Source: Candidatus Palauibacter rhopaloidicola (lineage in GTDB: Bacteria; Gemmatimonadota; Gemmatimonadetes; Palauibacterales; Palauibacteraceae). From it: a DNA stretch of 45,397 nucleotides. Where the stretch lies: contig JAPPGH010000051.1 in assembly GCA_026914155.1 (NCBI GenBank), forward strand, positions 1 through 45,397. The letters run 5' to 3'. This document shows, one piece after another, positions 8,842-17,817 of this stretch. A program made the translations under genes and the position numbers. The number at the start of each line of letters is the position of its first letter. Position 1 is the first letter of the stretch. The notes beneath the pieces were generated by a model that made no database searches, was not told the DNA's origin, and saw only the letters and a program-made list of their open reading frames with translations.

Positions 8842-10332
8842 GTGCCGTTTCGCGTCGCGGAGATCTGCGACCGGGCCCAACGCCTGCAGGGCGCTCTGGC
8901 GCGCGCCTGGTATCGGCTTCGCAGCGGGCTGGACGAGCGGTCGTCGCTCGCGTCGCTGTACCGGCAGCATCGGCTCCTCCTCAGTCCCGGCGTGCTTCAG
9001 GCCATCCAGCGCGACCTTTCCGAGGCGCAGGGCGAGGAGCGCCGGCGCCTGAAGACGCTCTTCAACTGGGTCGCGGGCCAGCAGATCGAGGCCGAACTCG
9101 CCGCGCTCGACGACGAACTGCGGTCGTGGGAGACGGGGGCGACCGTTGCGCTCGCCGAGACGGAGATCCCGCTGCGACGCGTTCCGGACTGGATCGTGCG
9201 CGCGGAGGACCGGGGCGAGCGGCTGGGGTGGGAAGCGGCCCGCCACCGCCGGATCGAAGAGGCCGCGGCGCTCCGGCTCGATGTCGTGCACCGGGGACGC
9301 GAGGCGGTGGTTCAACTCGGTCTCGGGCGATACGCCGAGGCGCGGGAGCGGCTGGCCGGCCTGGACCTGCAACGCGTGGAGCGCGATGCGGCGGCGATCC
9401 TGGAGAATACGGAGGCGCGCTACCGGCGGATGTTCGCGGCGGAGGCGGAAGCTCGCCTCGATCCGAGCGAGGGGCCGCCCTCGCGAGCCGACGCGCGGTG
9501 GTTGATGGGGATGCGCTGGCTCGGCCGGCACTTCGAGATCGAGCCGTTCGCCGCGCATCTTCGCCGCGCCATGGAGGGGATGGGACTGGGTCGCGTGTTC
9601 GATCGCTCCGTACGCGTCGACATCGACCGGCGATCGCTCAAGGACGAGCGGTCGTTCACGGCGGTCATCGACGTGCCCGGGGACGTGCGGCTCGTCGTGT
9701 GTCCGCTCGGGGGATGGATCGACGTGCGCCGCCTGCTCCACGAAACGGGACACGCGCTCCACTACACGCACGCATCCGCCACGCTCTCGTGGGAGGAGCG
9801 GGTGCTGGGCGACGATTCGATCGGCGAGTCCTTCGGTCTGGTGTTCGACTCGCTGACTCTGGATCGCGGCTGGGTCGAATCCGCGACGGGGCTCGGGGGC
9901 GCCGCGCTCGAGGACTATCGGCAACTCGCGGCCTTCCTGAGGCTCTACCGTCTGCGCCGGGATGCCGCGCGGCTCCTCTGGGAGGTGGAACTGGCCCGGT
10001 CGGCGCGGCCGGGCGAGCAGGCCGATCGATACGCCGCGCTGCTGAGCGAAGCGACGGGGTTCGCGCACCATCCGGGCACCTACCTCACGGACCACCGCCG
10101 CGGGTTCCAGGCCGCGCGGCGTCTGCGGGGCTGGATGCTCAGCTCCATCATCATCGACCGCCTGAACCAGCGCTTCGGGGCCGATTGGCACCGCAGCGTC
10201 GCGGCGGGCAAGTTTCTGCTCGAGGTCCTTTCGACTGGCCGGCGGGAGGATGCCGCGCAGGTCGCCCCGCAGTTCGGCGTCGAGGGGCTGACGCCCGAGA
10301 CGCTGCTCGGGCGCGTCGAGCGCTGGCAGTGA
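8842..10332 (+). CDS. M3-like (oligopeptidase F-related) zinc metallopeptidase
   Basis: This is a 496-aa cytoplasmic protein without a signal peptide. The zinc-binding HETGH is at residues 300-304, and the third ligand is probably Glu329 in IGESF, 25 residues after the glutamate of the motif. This spacing and the all-helical surroundings fit the M3 clan (thimet oligopeptidase and oligoendopeptidase F). Length is shorter than the usual 600 or so, so it is a divergent or trimmed member. The GTG start is 15 bases after the glycyl-tRNA synthetase stop. It would cut small peptides as part of protein turnover. Confidence 0.8.
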   Translation: MPFRVAEICDRAQRLQGALARAWYRLRSGLDERSSLASLYRQHRLLLSPGVLQAIQRDLSEAQGEERRRLKTLFNWVAGQQIEAELAALDDELRSWETGATVALAETEIPLRRVPDWIVRAEDRGERLGWEAARHRRIEEAAALRLDVVHRGREAVVQLGLGRYAEARERLAGLDLQRVERDAAAILENTEARYRRMFAAEAEARLDPSEGPPSRADARWLMGMRWLGRHFEIEPFAAHLRRAMEGMGLGRVFDRSVRVDIDRRSLKDERSFTAVIDVPGDVRLVVCPLGGWIDVRRLLHETGHALHYTHASATLSWEERVLGDDSIGESFGLVFDSLTLDRGWVESATGLGGAALEDYRQLAAFLRLYRLRRDAARLLWEVELARSARPGEQADRYAALLSEATGFAHHPGTYLTDHRRGFQAARRLRGWMLSSIIIDRLNQRFGADWHRSVAAGKFLLEVLSTGRREDAAQVAPQFGVEGLTPETLLGRVERWQ

Positions 10333-10342
10333 GCGGACGGCA

Positions 10343-11338
10343 GTGAGCGGGCTGCGCTGGCCCGGCCGGTTCGCGCTGGGCGCGGCGGTCGGGCTCGCCG
10401 GCGTCGGCTGGTGGCTGGCCATGACGCGCCGCAACCAGGCGCTGGTGCGGCCGCCCATCCGGGACGGCGCCGGCGAGGCGCTCCCCGGCGGTGTCATCGA
10501 GTACTCCGACGGCGAGAGGGTCGAGTACGTCGACGCGGGGTCGGGCGATGCGCTCGTCTGGATCCCCGGCGCGGACGGGCCGAAGGAGACCTTCCGCTAT
10601 CAGTTGCCGAGCTTCGCCCGCCGCCATCGCGTGGTGTGCGCCGACCTGCGCCGGCGGTTCGCCGCGGGGGACGACTTCGACCGCATGGTCGATGACGTGG
10701 CCGAACTGGTGGACGCGCGCGGCGTCGGGCGTTTCGTCCTCGTCGGAGTGAGCCTCGGCAGCGCCATCGCGATGCGCTTCGCCCGCCGTTTTCCGGAGCG
10801 GGTGCGCGGGCTGGTCCTCTGCAACCCCCTGGCGCACCTCTCCTACGACCACGTCGGCGTCGACCGCGCCGCCCTCATCCTTCTCGCCAGGTTCACGACC
10901 CGCTATCTGCCGACCGAGGTGTCGCGCGGCTTCGCCCGCTACTGGAGCCGCCGCGGCGTCTGGGTCTTCGACGACTCGCCCGGCCGGGAAGCGCTGATCG
11001 AATACACACTCTTCACCGGGCCGCGCACCGTACCCCCTTCCGTCTCGACCGCCCGCGTCGCCCGCCTGAGGAAGATCGACCTGCGGCCCGGCCTGGCGGA
11101 GACCGCCGTTCCCGCGCTCGTGGTGAAGGGCCCACGCGACGAGTATTGTCCGGTGGAATGGGCACTGGAGATCGCGGAGTTGCTGCCCGACGCCGAGTAT
11201 GTCCCCATTTCCGGCACCGGGCACGGCTCGCACATCTCGCGCCCCGGCGCCTTCAATGAGACGCTGGACGATTGGCTCCAGCGCCTCCGGGCGCGCGAGG
11301 AAGCGGAAGAAGAGTCAGTCGAGAGAGGCGACGCATGA
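10343..11338 (+). CDS. Membrane-anchored alpha/beta hydrolase
   Basis: This is a 331-aa protein with an N-terminal hydrophobic stretch (LGAAVGLAGVGWWLAM) that looks like an uncleaved anchor. The hydrolase fold has the nucleophile elbow GVSLGS, an acid in KGPRDEYCP and a C-terminal His in GTGHGSHISRP. The order is that of an ordinary alpha/beta hydrolase. The GTG start lies ten bases beyond the preceding stop, within a near-duplicated GGCAGTGAGCGG. Its end overlaps the next start by ATGA, so it is translated together with the symporter. Substrate unknown. Confidence 0.85.
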   Translation: MSGLRWPGRFALGAAVGLAGVGWWLAMTRRNQALVRPPIRDGAGEALPGGVIEYSDGERVEYVDAGSGDALVWIPGADGPKETFRYQLPSFARRHRVVCADLRRRFAAGDDFDRMVDDVAELVDARGVGRFVLVGVSLGSAIAMRFARRFPERVRGLVLCNPLAHLSYDHVGVDRAALILLARFTTRYLPTEVSRGFARYWSRRGVWVFDDSPGREALIEYTLFTGPRTVPPSVSTARVARLRKIDLRPGLAETAVPALVVKGPRDEYCPVEWALEIAELLPDAEYVPISGTGHGSHISRPGAFNETLDDWLQRLRAREEAEEESVERGDA

Positions 11339-12822
11339 CGAATCCCGTCTTCAGTTCCCGGGCCGCGATGATGCTGGCCATGCTCGGGATGGCCGTCGGA
11401 ACCGGCAACATCTGGCGCTTCCCGCGCATCGCGGCCTCCAACGGGGGCGGTTCCTTCCTCGTCGCGTGGGTCGTTTTCCTCTTCCTCTGGTCCGTGCCCC
11501 TGATTCTCGCGGAGTTCGCCGCCGGCAAGGCGACGCGGTCGGGTCCGATCGGAGCGTTCACGAAACTGGGGGGGAAGAAGACCGCCTGGATGGGCGCCTG
11601 GATCGCCTTCATCTCGACCGCGATCATGTTCTACTACACGGTCGTGATGGGCTGGACGATCCGGTATCTCGTCGGGGCCGTCACCGGAACCGTGCCGACC
11701 GCCCCCTGCGAGGTCGGGGCCGCGGCGTGCGTCGGGCCGCAGGAATACTGGGACAGCTTCATCGGCTCTCCGTGGCCGATCCTCACGCACGCGATCGCGA
11801 TCGGGCTTGCGGTGATCGTGGTGCTGCGCGGCGTGAAGGGAATCGAGCGCGCCGCACGCTTCCTTATCCCGAGCCTGCTCCTGCTCGTCCTGGCGCTCAC
11901 GGTGCGGGCGGTCACGCTCCCGGGGGCGAGCGCGGGCCTGGCCTTCCTCTTCACGCCGGACTGGGCGGAGTTGGGCGACCCCACGATCTGGCTCGAGGCC
12001 CTGACCCAGAACGCCTGGGACACGGGCGCGGGCTGGGGGCTAATCACCGCGTACGCCGTCTACATGAAGAAGCGCGAGGATACGACGCTGAACGCCTTCA
12101 TGCTCGGGTTCGGCAACAACTCCGTGTCGCTGCTGGCCGGGATCATGGTGCTGTGTACGGTGTTCGCGATCCTGCCCAACGCGGCCGACCAGATCGTCGG
12201 GGCCGGGAACGAGGGGCTGACGTTCATCTGGGTGCCGCAACTCTTCGGGCTCATGCCGGGCGGCTCGGTGTTCATGATCCTCTTCTTCCTCGCGCTCGTG
12301 TTCGCGGCCTGGAGCAGCCTGATCGCGATGATCGAGATGCCCACCCGCGTCCTCGCGGATGCGGGGATCGCGCGCAGGAAGGCCGTGCTGACGATCGGCG
12401 GCCTCGGGTTCATCCTAGGTCTTCCGTCGGCGATCTGGATCGAGGTGTTCCGCAATCAGGACTGGGTGTGGGGCGTCGGGCTGATGATGAGCGGCCTCTT
12501 CTTCTCGATCATGATCATGCGCCACGGCGTGGACCGCTTCCGCACCCGGCTCGTGAACAGCGAGGGCAGCGACCTCGTGGTCGGAAGGTGGTGGAACGTC
12601 GTGATTCGACTCGTCGCTCTGCAGGCGGTCGTGATCACCGTGTGGTGGCTGTGGCGGTCCGTCGACTTCAACGACCTCGCCGCGTCGTTCACGCTGTTCT
12701 CCGAGTTCAACGTCGGGACGGTCCTCATCCAGTGGGCGATCGCGATCGCCGCCTTCCTGGGTCTCAACCGCTGGCTGGCCGCGAACGCCGCGGGCTCCCC
12801 GGCTTCGGCCGAAGACGCCTGA
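11335..12822 (+). CDS. Sodium-dependent transporter, neurotransmitter:sodium symporter family
   Basis: This is a 495-aa integral membrane protein starting at the ATG of an ATGA overlap with the hydrolase. Transmembrane segment 1 carries the family signature GMAVGTGNIWRFP (the unwound sodium and substrate site of LeuT). About eleven or twelve hydrophobic segments follow, including GAWIAFISTAIMFYYTVVMGW and LMPGGSVFMILFFLALVFAAWSS. LeuT-type proteins import amino acids with Na+. A marine or saline lifestyle would suit this, but that is inference. The substrate cannot be told from sequence. Confidence 0.93.
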   Translation: MTNPVFSSRAAMMLAMLGMAVGTGNIWRFPRIAASNGGGSFLVAWVVFLFLWSVPLILAEFAAGKATRSGPIGAFTKLGGKKTAWMGAWIAFISTAIMFYYTVVMGWTIRYLVGAVTGTVPTAPCEVGAAACVGPQEYWDSFIGSPWPILTHAIAIGLAVIVVLRGVKGIERAARFLIPSLLLLVLALTVRAVTLPGASAGLAFLFTPDWAELGDPTIWLEALTQNAWDTGAGWGLITAYAVYMKKREDTTLNAFMLGFGNNSVSLLAGIMVLCTVFAILPNAADQIVGAGNEGLTFIWVPQLFGLMPGGSVFMILFFLALVFAAWSSLIAMIEMPTRVLADAGIARRKAVLTIGGLGFILGLPSAIWIEVFRNQDWVWGVGLMMSGLFFSIMIMRHGVDRFRTRLVNSEGSDLVVGRWWNVVIRLVALQAVVITVWWLWRSVDFNDLAASFTLFSEFNVGTVLIQWAIAIAAFLGLNRWLAANAAGSPASAEDA

Positions 12823-12849
12823 CGGGGGCGTCGACCGTTCGATCGCGCG

Positions 12850-13554
12850 GTGAACTTCAACCGATTCGAGACGGCGGCCCGCCGCATGTGGCACGAGATC
12901 CCCGCCGAGGCGCGGGAGGGGGTGGACGGGCTGACGATCGAGCCGGAGGCCGCCAGCCACCCCGACTTCAACTGGGTGTACACCATGGGGGAGTGCCTGA
13001 CGGAGGCGTGGCCGAGCGGCGCCGGCGGGGACGGCGACGTGCGTTCGGAACTCGTCCTCTACCACGGCTCCTTCCGGGCCCTCGCGGAGGAGGATCCGGA
13101 CTTCGACTGGGAAGGCGAGCTGTGGGAGACGATCCTGCACGAACTGCTGCACCACCGGGAATCTGCCGCCGGGGAGGCGGGCCTGGATGAGGTGGACTGG
13201 GCGAACGAACAGAATCTGCGCCGGCTGGCGGGGGAGCCTTTCGACCCGGACTTCTGCCGGGCGGTGCCGTCCGGCCCGGACGGGGTCGTGAAGCTGGAAT
13301 CAGAGCTGTTCGTCGAGTCGGTGATCCCGGAAAACGCGGATGAAGCCGTCTTCGAATGGCGCGGGCGACGCTACGCGGTGGAGGCTCCGGTGTACGCGAA
13401 CCGCGCCTTCGTGGAAGTGCCGAACCTGGCCGGGGGCCGTCTGTGCGTCATCATCCGCCGCCGCCCTCCATGGTGGCGGTTCGGGCGCGCGAAGAACTAC
13501 AGGCCCGCGCAAGTCTCCCTCCCGGCGTACCCCCTCCCCGACGAAGACAGCTGA
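12850..13554 (+). CDS. Zincin-like metallopeptidase, minigluzincin type
   Basis: This is a 234-aa protein with HELLH at residues 97-101 inside a helix (WETILHELLHH), followed by an acidic segment (EAGLDEVDWANEQNLRRLAGEPFD) that may supply further ligands. It resembles the small bacterial zincin-like metallopeptidase family (Pfam PF06262-like), extended at the C-terminus by a beta-rich part ending in a basic, Trp-rich segment (RRRPPWWRFGRAKNYRP). The GTG start lies 27 bases after the symporter stop. Its stop overlaps the next gene's ATG (TGATG), so it is translationally coupled to the membrane protease. Substrate unknown. Confidence 0.72.
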   Translation: MNFNRFETAARRMWHEIPAEAREGVDGLTIEPEAASHPDFNWVYTMGECLTEAWPSGAGGDGDVRSELVLYHGSFRALAEEDPDFDWEGELWETILHELLHHRESAAGEAGLDEVDWANEQNLRRLAGEPFDPDFCRAVPSGPDGVVKLESELFVESVIPENADEAVFEWRGRRYAVEAPVYANRAFVEVPNLAGGRLCVIIRRRPPWWRFGRAKNYRPAQVSLPAYPLPDEDS

Positions 13555-14762
13555 TGCCGCTGTTCGGCAGCTTCCGAATCGGACGCTGGTTCGGCTTCCC
13601 CATCCGGATCGACTATTCGTGGTTTCCGATCGCGGCGCTCGTGATCTGGACCTTCACCACGCGCGAATTCCCCCGTGCGCTGCCCTTCTATCCCTCATCC
13701 ACGTACCTCGCGATGGGCACGGCGGCGGCGCTCCTCTTCTTCCTCTCCGTGCTCCTGCACGAACTGGGTCACGCCCTGGCGGGCCGGGCGCGGGGCGTGG
13801 AGGTCGAGCACATCACGCTCTTCATCTTCGGCGGCATCGCGCAGGCGCGAGACGAGGCCCGGCGTCCGCTGGACGAGTTCCTGCTCACCGCCGCGGGTCC
13901 CCTCGCGAGCGTGGCCCTGGCCGGTGCGTTCCACGGAGGGCGGGTGGCGGCGGAGGCCTGGGCCGCCCCGGCACCGGTGGTCGTGGTGCTCGGGTTCCTG
14001 GCGCTCCTCAACTTCGTGCTCGCCGTCTTCAACATGATCCCCGGTTTTCCGCTCGACGGGGGGCGGATCTTCCGCTCCATCGTGTGGGCGGTCACCGGCG
14101 ATCTCGTCAAGGCCACCCGGTGGGCGACGCAGGGGGGACGACTGTTCGGCGGCGCGCTCATCGTCCTCGGACTCTTCAACCTGAGCCGCGGGCAGTTCAT
14201 CTCCGGCGTGTGGGCGGCCTTCATCGGCTGGTTCGTGGTCAACGCGGCCTCGTCGAGCCTGCGACACTTCGAACTCCGCACGCTCCTGCGCCGGATCCCG
14301 GTCGCGACGGTCATGACCCCGCGACCCCGCATGATCGAGGCGGCCACGCCGGTGGAGCGGGCCATCTCCGACTACTTCCTGCGCGGACGGGAGGACGCGT
14401 ATCCGGTGGCGCGCGACGGCAGCCTCGTCGGCGTCGTCGAAGCGCGCGCGGTCTCCGCGGTGCCGGAGAGCGCCCGTGCGACCACACCCGTATCGGCGAT
14501 CGCGCGACCCGCCGAGGCCTTCCCTTCGGCCCGTCCCGACGAATCTCTCGCCGAAGCCCTGTTCCGGATTCGAGTCCAGGTGTCGTACCTGCTCGTGATC
14601 GAGAACGGATTCGTCGTCGGCGCGCTCGACCCCCGGGAGGTCGGTGCGAGGCTGCAGCGGCTGCAGCGGCTGGGGCTCGTGTCGCTGGACGGGAAGCCGG
14701 TCGCTGCCCGGGGGCCTGCCTCCGGGGAGGACCTGGGGCCGCCGCCCGCCAGGAGTGCCTGA
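13554..14762 (+). CDS. Site-2 protease family M50 membrane peptidase with CBS-like domain
   Basis: This is a 402-aa polytopic membrane zinc peptidase. HELGH is at residues 69-73 within a membrane segment, and the partner motif NMIPGFPLDGGR around residues 158-168 supplies the third zinc ligand (Asp). After about six membrane segments comes a cytoplasmic tail (from LRHFELRTLLRRIPVATVMTPRP) that resembles a CBS pair, typical of the Rv2625c/SpoIVFB-like subgroup in which CBS domains may sense nucleotides. The ATG overlaps the upstream stop (TGATG). Such enzymes cut transmembrane regulators such as anti-sigma factors. No such substrate is encoded nearby. Confidence 0.92.
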   Translation: MPLFGSFRIGRWFGFPIRIDYSWFPIAALVIWTFTTREFPRALPFYPSSTYLAMGTAAALLFFLSVLLHELGHALAGRARGVEVEHITLFIFGGIAQARDEARRPLDEFLLTAAGPLASVALAGAFHGGRVAAEAWAAPAPVVVVLGFLALLNFVLAVFNMIPGFPLDGGRIFRSIVWAVTGDLVKATRWATQGGRLFGGALIVLGLFNLSRGQFISGVWAAFIGWFVVNAASSSLRHFELRTLLRRIPVATVMTPRPRMIEAATPVERAISDYFLRGREDAYPVARDGSLVGVVEARAVSAVPESARATTPVSAIARPAEAFPSARPDESLAEALFRIRVQVSYLLVIENGFVVGALDPREVGARLQRLQRLGLVSLDGKPVAARGPASGEDLGPPPARSA

Positions 14763-14766
14763 CGCC

Positions 14767-15426
14767 GTGCCCCGTCCACGTTCGTGGAAGGCCCGATCCG
14801 ATTTGGCCGCGGCCCTGTCGCCGCGACTTGCCGCCCTCTATCCGGACCTCACCGTCTCGCTGGACTGGGAGACGCCGCTCCAGTTGGTCGTCGCGACGGT
14901 GCTCTCGGCCCAGTGCACGGACGAGCGCGTGAACCGGGTCACGCGCACCCTCTTCCCGGCCTATCCCGACGCCCGCGCATACGCCGACGCGCCGCTGGAG
15001 GAACTGCAGGAAGCCGTGCGCCCGACCGGATTCTTCAACAACAAGGCGCGCCACCTGAAGGGACTGGGCCACCGTCTCGTCGACGTGTACGACGGCGAAG
15101 TTCCGCGGACGATGGAGGACCTGCTCACGCTCCCGGGCGTCGCCCGGAAGACCGCGAACGTCGTGCTCTCCAACGCGTTCGGGCTTCACGAGGGCGTGGT
15201 CGTCGACACCCATGTGAAGCGGGTCACGCACCGCTTCGGCCTGACCAACGAGGTCGATCCACCGAGGGTGGAGAAGGATCTGATGAGGGTGCTGCCGCGC
15301 GAGGAATGGCACCCCTTCGCGTGGCGCTCGATCCTGCACGGGCGCACCGTGTGCTATGCACGAAAGCCGCGCTGCGCCGAGTGCCCGGTGGCCGATCTGT
15401 GCGCGAGCGCCGGGAAGTTCGGGTGA
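14767..15426 (+). CDS. nth: Endonuclease III (DNA glycosylase/AP lyase)
   Basis: This is a 219-aa base-excision repair enzyme acting on oxidised pyrimidines. The helix-hairpin-helix LPGVARKTANVV contains the catalytic Lys128, the catalytic Asp147 lies in VVDTHVKRV, and the C-terminal 4Fe-4S loop has Cys196, Cys203, Cys206 and Cys212 (C-x6-C-x2-C-x5-C). The start is the GTG at 14767, four bases after the M50 stop; the reading frame further upstream is inside that gene. The family's usual length is about 210 aa. Confidence 0.96.
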   Translation: MPRPRSWKARSDLAAALSPRLAALYPDLTVSLDWETPLQLVVATVLSAQCTDERVNRVTRTLFPAYPDARAYADAPLEELQEAVRPTGFFNNKARHLKGLGHRLVDVYDGEVPRTMEDLLTLPGVARKTANVVLSNAFGLHEGVVVDTHVKRVTHRFGLTNEVDPPRVEKDLMRVLPREEWHPFAWRSILHGRTVCYARKPRCAECPVADLCASAGKFG

Positions 15427-15427
15427 T

Positions 15428-16546
15428 GTGAACGTCGCCCGCGATGCCGCCGCGCTGAAGCGGGCCGTCCGCGCCGCCGCGCGGGCCGCCGGGTTCGACC
15501 GGGTGGGATTCGCGCCGGCGGCACCCCCGGCGCACGGCGACGCATACGAGGCCTGGCTCGCGAACGGCTATCATGGCGAGATGGCCTACATGGCGCGCGA
15601 GGACGCGGTTCGTCGCCGCCTCGACCCGCGAGAGGCCCTTCCCGGCTGCCGGACGCTCATCGTCGTCAGCCTCCTGTACGGCTCGACGCCGGGTGTGGCG
15701 GGTCCCGGGCGGTCCGCCCCCGCCGCGCCGGCATCTGCCGAACCAGGGGCATCCGGCCGCTGGCTGCCGGTCGTCGCCCGTTACGCGCGGGGCCGCGACT
15801 ACCACGACGTGTTCGAGGAGCGGCTCGACGCCCTCTCCGCCGCCGTCGAAGACCTCTCTCCTGGCGCTCGCACAAAGCGCTACGTGGACTACGGCCCCGT
15901 CCTCGAGCGGGACCACGCGCAGCGCGCGGGCCTGGGCTGGATCGGCAAGAACACGATGCTCCTCCACCCCGACCTCGGGTCCTACTTCATGCTGGGAGAG
16001 CTGCTCACGGACCTCGAGATCGAACCCGATCCCCCCTTCGTCGACGACCGCTGCGGCACCTGCCGCCGTTGTATCGACGCCTGCCCGACGGACGCGATCC
16101 TGGATGGCCGGCTCCTCGATGCGCGGCTGTGCATCTCCTATCTCACCATCGAACTCCGCGGCCCCATCCCCGAGGCGCTGCGCCCCGCGATTGGAAACCG
16201 CGTGTTCGGCTGCGACATCTGCCAGGAGGTGTGTCCCTGGAACGCCGACGCGCCCGTGCCCGCGGAGGCGCCGTTCGCGTCCCGTCCCGGCCAGCCGATG
16301 CCGCCGGAGGACATGGTCGCGTGGGTCGAGGAACTTGCCCCCCTCGACGCCGACGGGTTCCGCGTGCGCTATGGGGGGACGGCGTTCAGCCGCCCCGGCC
16401 GCGACGGGCTCCTCCGCAACCTGGCCGTCGGCCTCGGCAACGCCGGCGGACCCGCCGCGCGCCCCGTCCTGCGGCGCCTCGCCGCGGACCCGTCGCCCAT
16501 CGTCCGCGAACACGCCCGCTGGGCACTCGACGCGCTCCAGAGTTAG
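15428..16546 (+). CDS. queG: Epoxyqueuosine reductase
   Basis: This is a 372-aa cobalamin- and Fe-S-dependent enzyme that makes the last step of queuosine synthesis on tRNA. Two 4Fe-4S binding motifs are visible (CGTCRRCIDACPTDAI and CDICQEVCPWN), as is the conserved YVDYGPVLERDHAQRAGLGWIGKNT. The C-terminus (RRLAADPSPIVREHARWAL) is a HEAT-like repeat seen in long QueG forms. The GTG start follows the nth stop by one base. Use of cobalamin fits the adenosyltransferase gene at 37571-38224 and shows this organism uses corrinoids. Confidence 0.95.
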   Translation: MNVARDAAALKRAVRAAARAAGFDRVGFAPAAPPAHGDAYEAWLANGYHGEMAYMAREDAVRRRLDPREALPGCRTLIVVSLLYGSTPGVAGPGRSAPAAPASAEPGASGRWLPVVARYARGRDYHDVFEERLDALSAAVEDLSPGARTKRYVDYGPVLERDHAQRAGLGWIGKNTMLLHPDLGSYFMLGELLTDLEIEPDPPFVDDRCGTCRRCIDACPTDAILDGRLLDARLCISYLTIELRGPIPEALRPAIGNRVFGCDICQEVCPWNADAPVPAEAPFASRPGQPMPPEDMVAWVEELAPLDADGFRVRYGGTAFSRPGRDGLLRNLAVGLGNAGGPAARPVLRRLAADPSPIVREHARWALDALQS

Positions 16547-16591
16547 GTTGGACCGTCGCAACCAAACGCAGAGCACCGAGGAGAAAAACGC

Positions 16592-17644
16592 ATGCCAGGT
16601 TATGCGGTCCTGGGAGAGCCGTGGTGGATCGCGCTCGTGTGGATCCTTGTCGCCGGCCACCTCACGAACATGGTCAACACCCTTTATCTGCACCGCTCGG
16701 CGACGCACGGCGGCGTCGTGTTCCATCCCGTCGTCGAGCACGCGATGCGGTTCTGGTGCTGGCTCACGACCGGGATCGTGACGAAGGAGTGGGTCGCGAT
16801 CCACCGGAAGCACCACGCCTACGCGGACCGCGAGGGCGATCCCCATTCGCCCACCCTCGAGGGTCTCGCGAACATCGCCTTCGGCGGGCTCTTCTTCTAT
16901 CGGAAGGCCGCGAAGGACGAGACGCTGCTCGAGAAATACGGGAAGGGGACGCCGGACGACTGGGTCGAACGCCACGTCTACACGAAGCGCCGCGGCCTGG
17001 GGCTCAGAATCGTGCTCGTCCTCAATCTGTTCCTGTTCGGGATCATTCCCGGGCTCATCGTCTGGACGTGCATGGTGTTCTGGATGCCGCTCACGGGGAA
17101 CATCATCAACGGCTTGGGACACGCGCTCGGCTATCGGACCTTCGGCACCCGCGACGACAGCCGTAATCTCTATCCCTGGGGGATCTGGATTCTCGGAGAG
17201 GAACTCCACAACAACCACCACGCGGACCCGCGCTCGGCCAAGTTCAAGGCGCACTGGTGGGAGTTCGACATCGGCTGGTTCTACATCCGGATCCTCAGCG
17301 TCCTGCGACTCGCCAACGTGCTCTACGCGCGTACGGCGACCCCCCGCGAGTTCGCGGCGAAGTTCTACCGCGATTCGGCGGACAGTATGAACCGGCGCCT
17401 CGACCGGGCGCTGTCACGCATCCAGCGGACCCGCGAGGCCGGCCTCCTGCGCATCGAACGCGCCCGCGACGAGCAGTCCCTCAAGCGTCTCGACCGCGCC
17501 GCCGCCAGAGCCCGGGCCCGGCTGGCCCGGGTCCGAACCGGCAAGTTCGCGCGCGTCGCCCGGGCGAAGGCGGAGGCCGGCGCCGAACTCGACCGGGCTC
17601 GGGAGGCCGCCCGCACCCGCATCCTCCGCGCCGCGGAAGCCTGA
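16592..17644 (+). CDS. Acyl-CoA/acyl-lipid desaturase with long basic C-terminal tail
   Basis: This is a 350-aa membrane di-iron fatty-acid desaturase. The three histidine boxes are present: HRSATH, HRKHH and HNNHH, with hydrophobic segments on both sides (about residues 12-30 and 140-170). A GAGGAG-like site (GCACCGAGGAGAAAAACGC) precedes the ATG. The core of about 255 residues matches the delta-9 (DesC/SCD-like) group. The last hundred or so residues are unusual: an Arg/Ala-rich predicted coiled coil (LARVRTGKFARVARAKAEA and similar) with no hydrophobic segments. The desaturation position is not readable from sequence. Confidence 0.9.
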   Translation: MPGYAVLGEPWWIALVWILVAGHLTNMVNTLYLHRSATHGGVVFHPVVEHAMRFWCWLTTGIVTKEWVAIHRKHHAYADREGDPHSPTLEGLANIAFGGLFFYRKAAKDETLLEKYGKGTPDDWVERHVYTKRRGLGLRIVLVLNLFLFGIIPGLIVWTCMVFWMPLTGNIINGLGHALGYRTFGTRDDSRNLYPWGIWILGEELHNNHHADPRSAKFKAHWWEFDIGWFYIRILSVLRLANVLYARTATPREFAAKFYRDSADSMNRRLDRALSRIQRTREAGLLRIERARDEQSLKRLDRAAARARARLARVRTGKFARVARAKAEAGAELDRAREAARTRILRAAEA

Positions 17645-17704
17645 CCCGCGAAAGCCGGCCCGCCACGGATTGACGCCGTCCACCGCGGACTGACCGGACG
17701 CTTG

Positions 17705-17733
17705 TTGACGCTGCCCGGGAATCCGTGCATCTT
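17705..17733 (+). promoter_or_regulatory. Possible sigma70-type promoter for the MCO-ZIP operon
   Basis: TTGACG at 17705-17710 is separated by 17 bases from a weak CATCTT (17728-17733). The transcription start would fall inside the 22-bp palindrome at 17744-17765. The -10 match is poor, so this rests mainly on the -35 box and its position relative to the palindrome. Confidence 0.35.
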
Positions 17734-17743
17734 CCGAAAAATG

Positions 17744-17765
17744 ATTTTTAGCCTAGGCTAAAAAT
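17744..17765. promoter_or_regulatory. Perfect 22-bp palindromic operator, DtxR/MntR-like
   Basis: The half-site ATTTTTAGCCT is followed directly by its exact reverse complement, an AT-rich island in very GC-rich surroundings. It lies 52 bases before the GTG start of the multicopper oxidase and at the expected transcription start. The TTAG-CCTAGG-CTAA core resembles the interrupted palindromes bound by metal-dependent DtxR/IdeR/MntR-family repressors. The downstream genes handle metals. Binding by such a repressor is inferred; no regulator gene is in the window. Confidence 0.65.
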
Positions 17766-17817
17766 TTGGTCCCGGGCCGCGGTTCGGGCGGGTGTTCGCG
17801 GGAAATTCGGAGGACAA

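Noticed and set aside
7333..10497. Very long leftward open frame (1054 codons) opposite glyQS and the peptidase
   Set aside because: It has no domain or start signal, its residues are Arg/Pro/His-rich in the manner of antisense shadows in GC-rich DNA, and the plus-strand genes under it are firmly identified.
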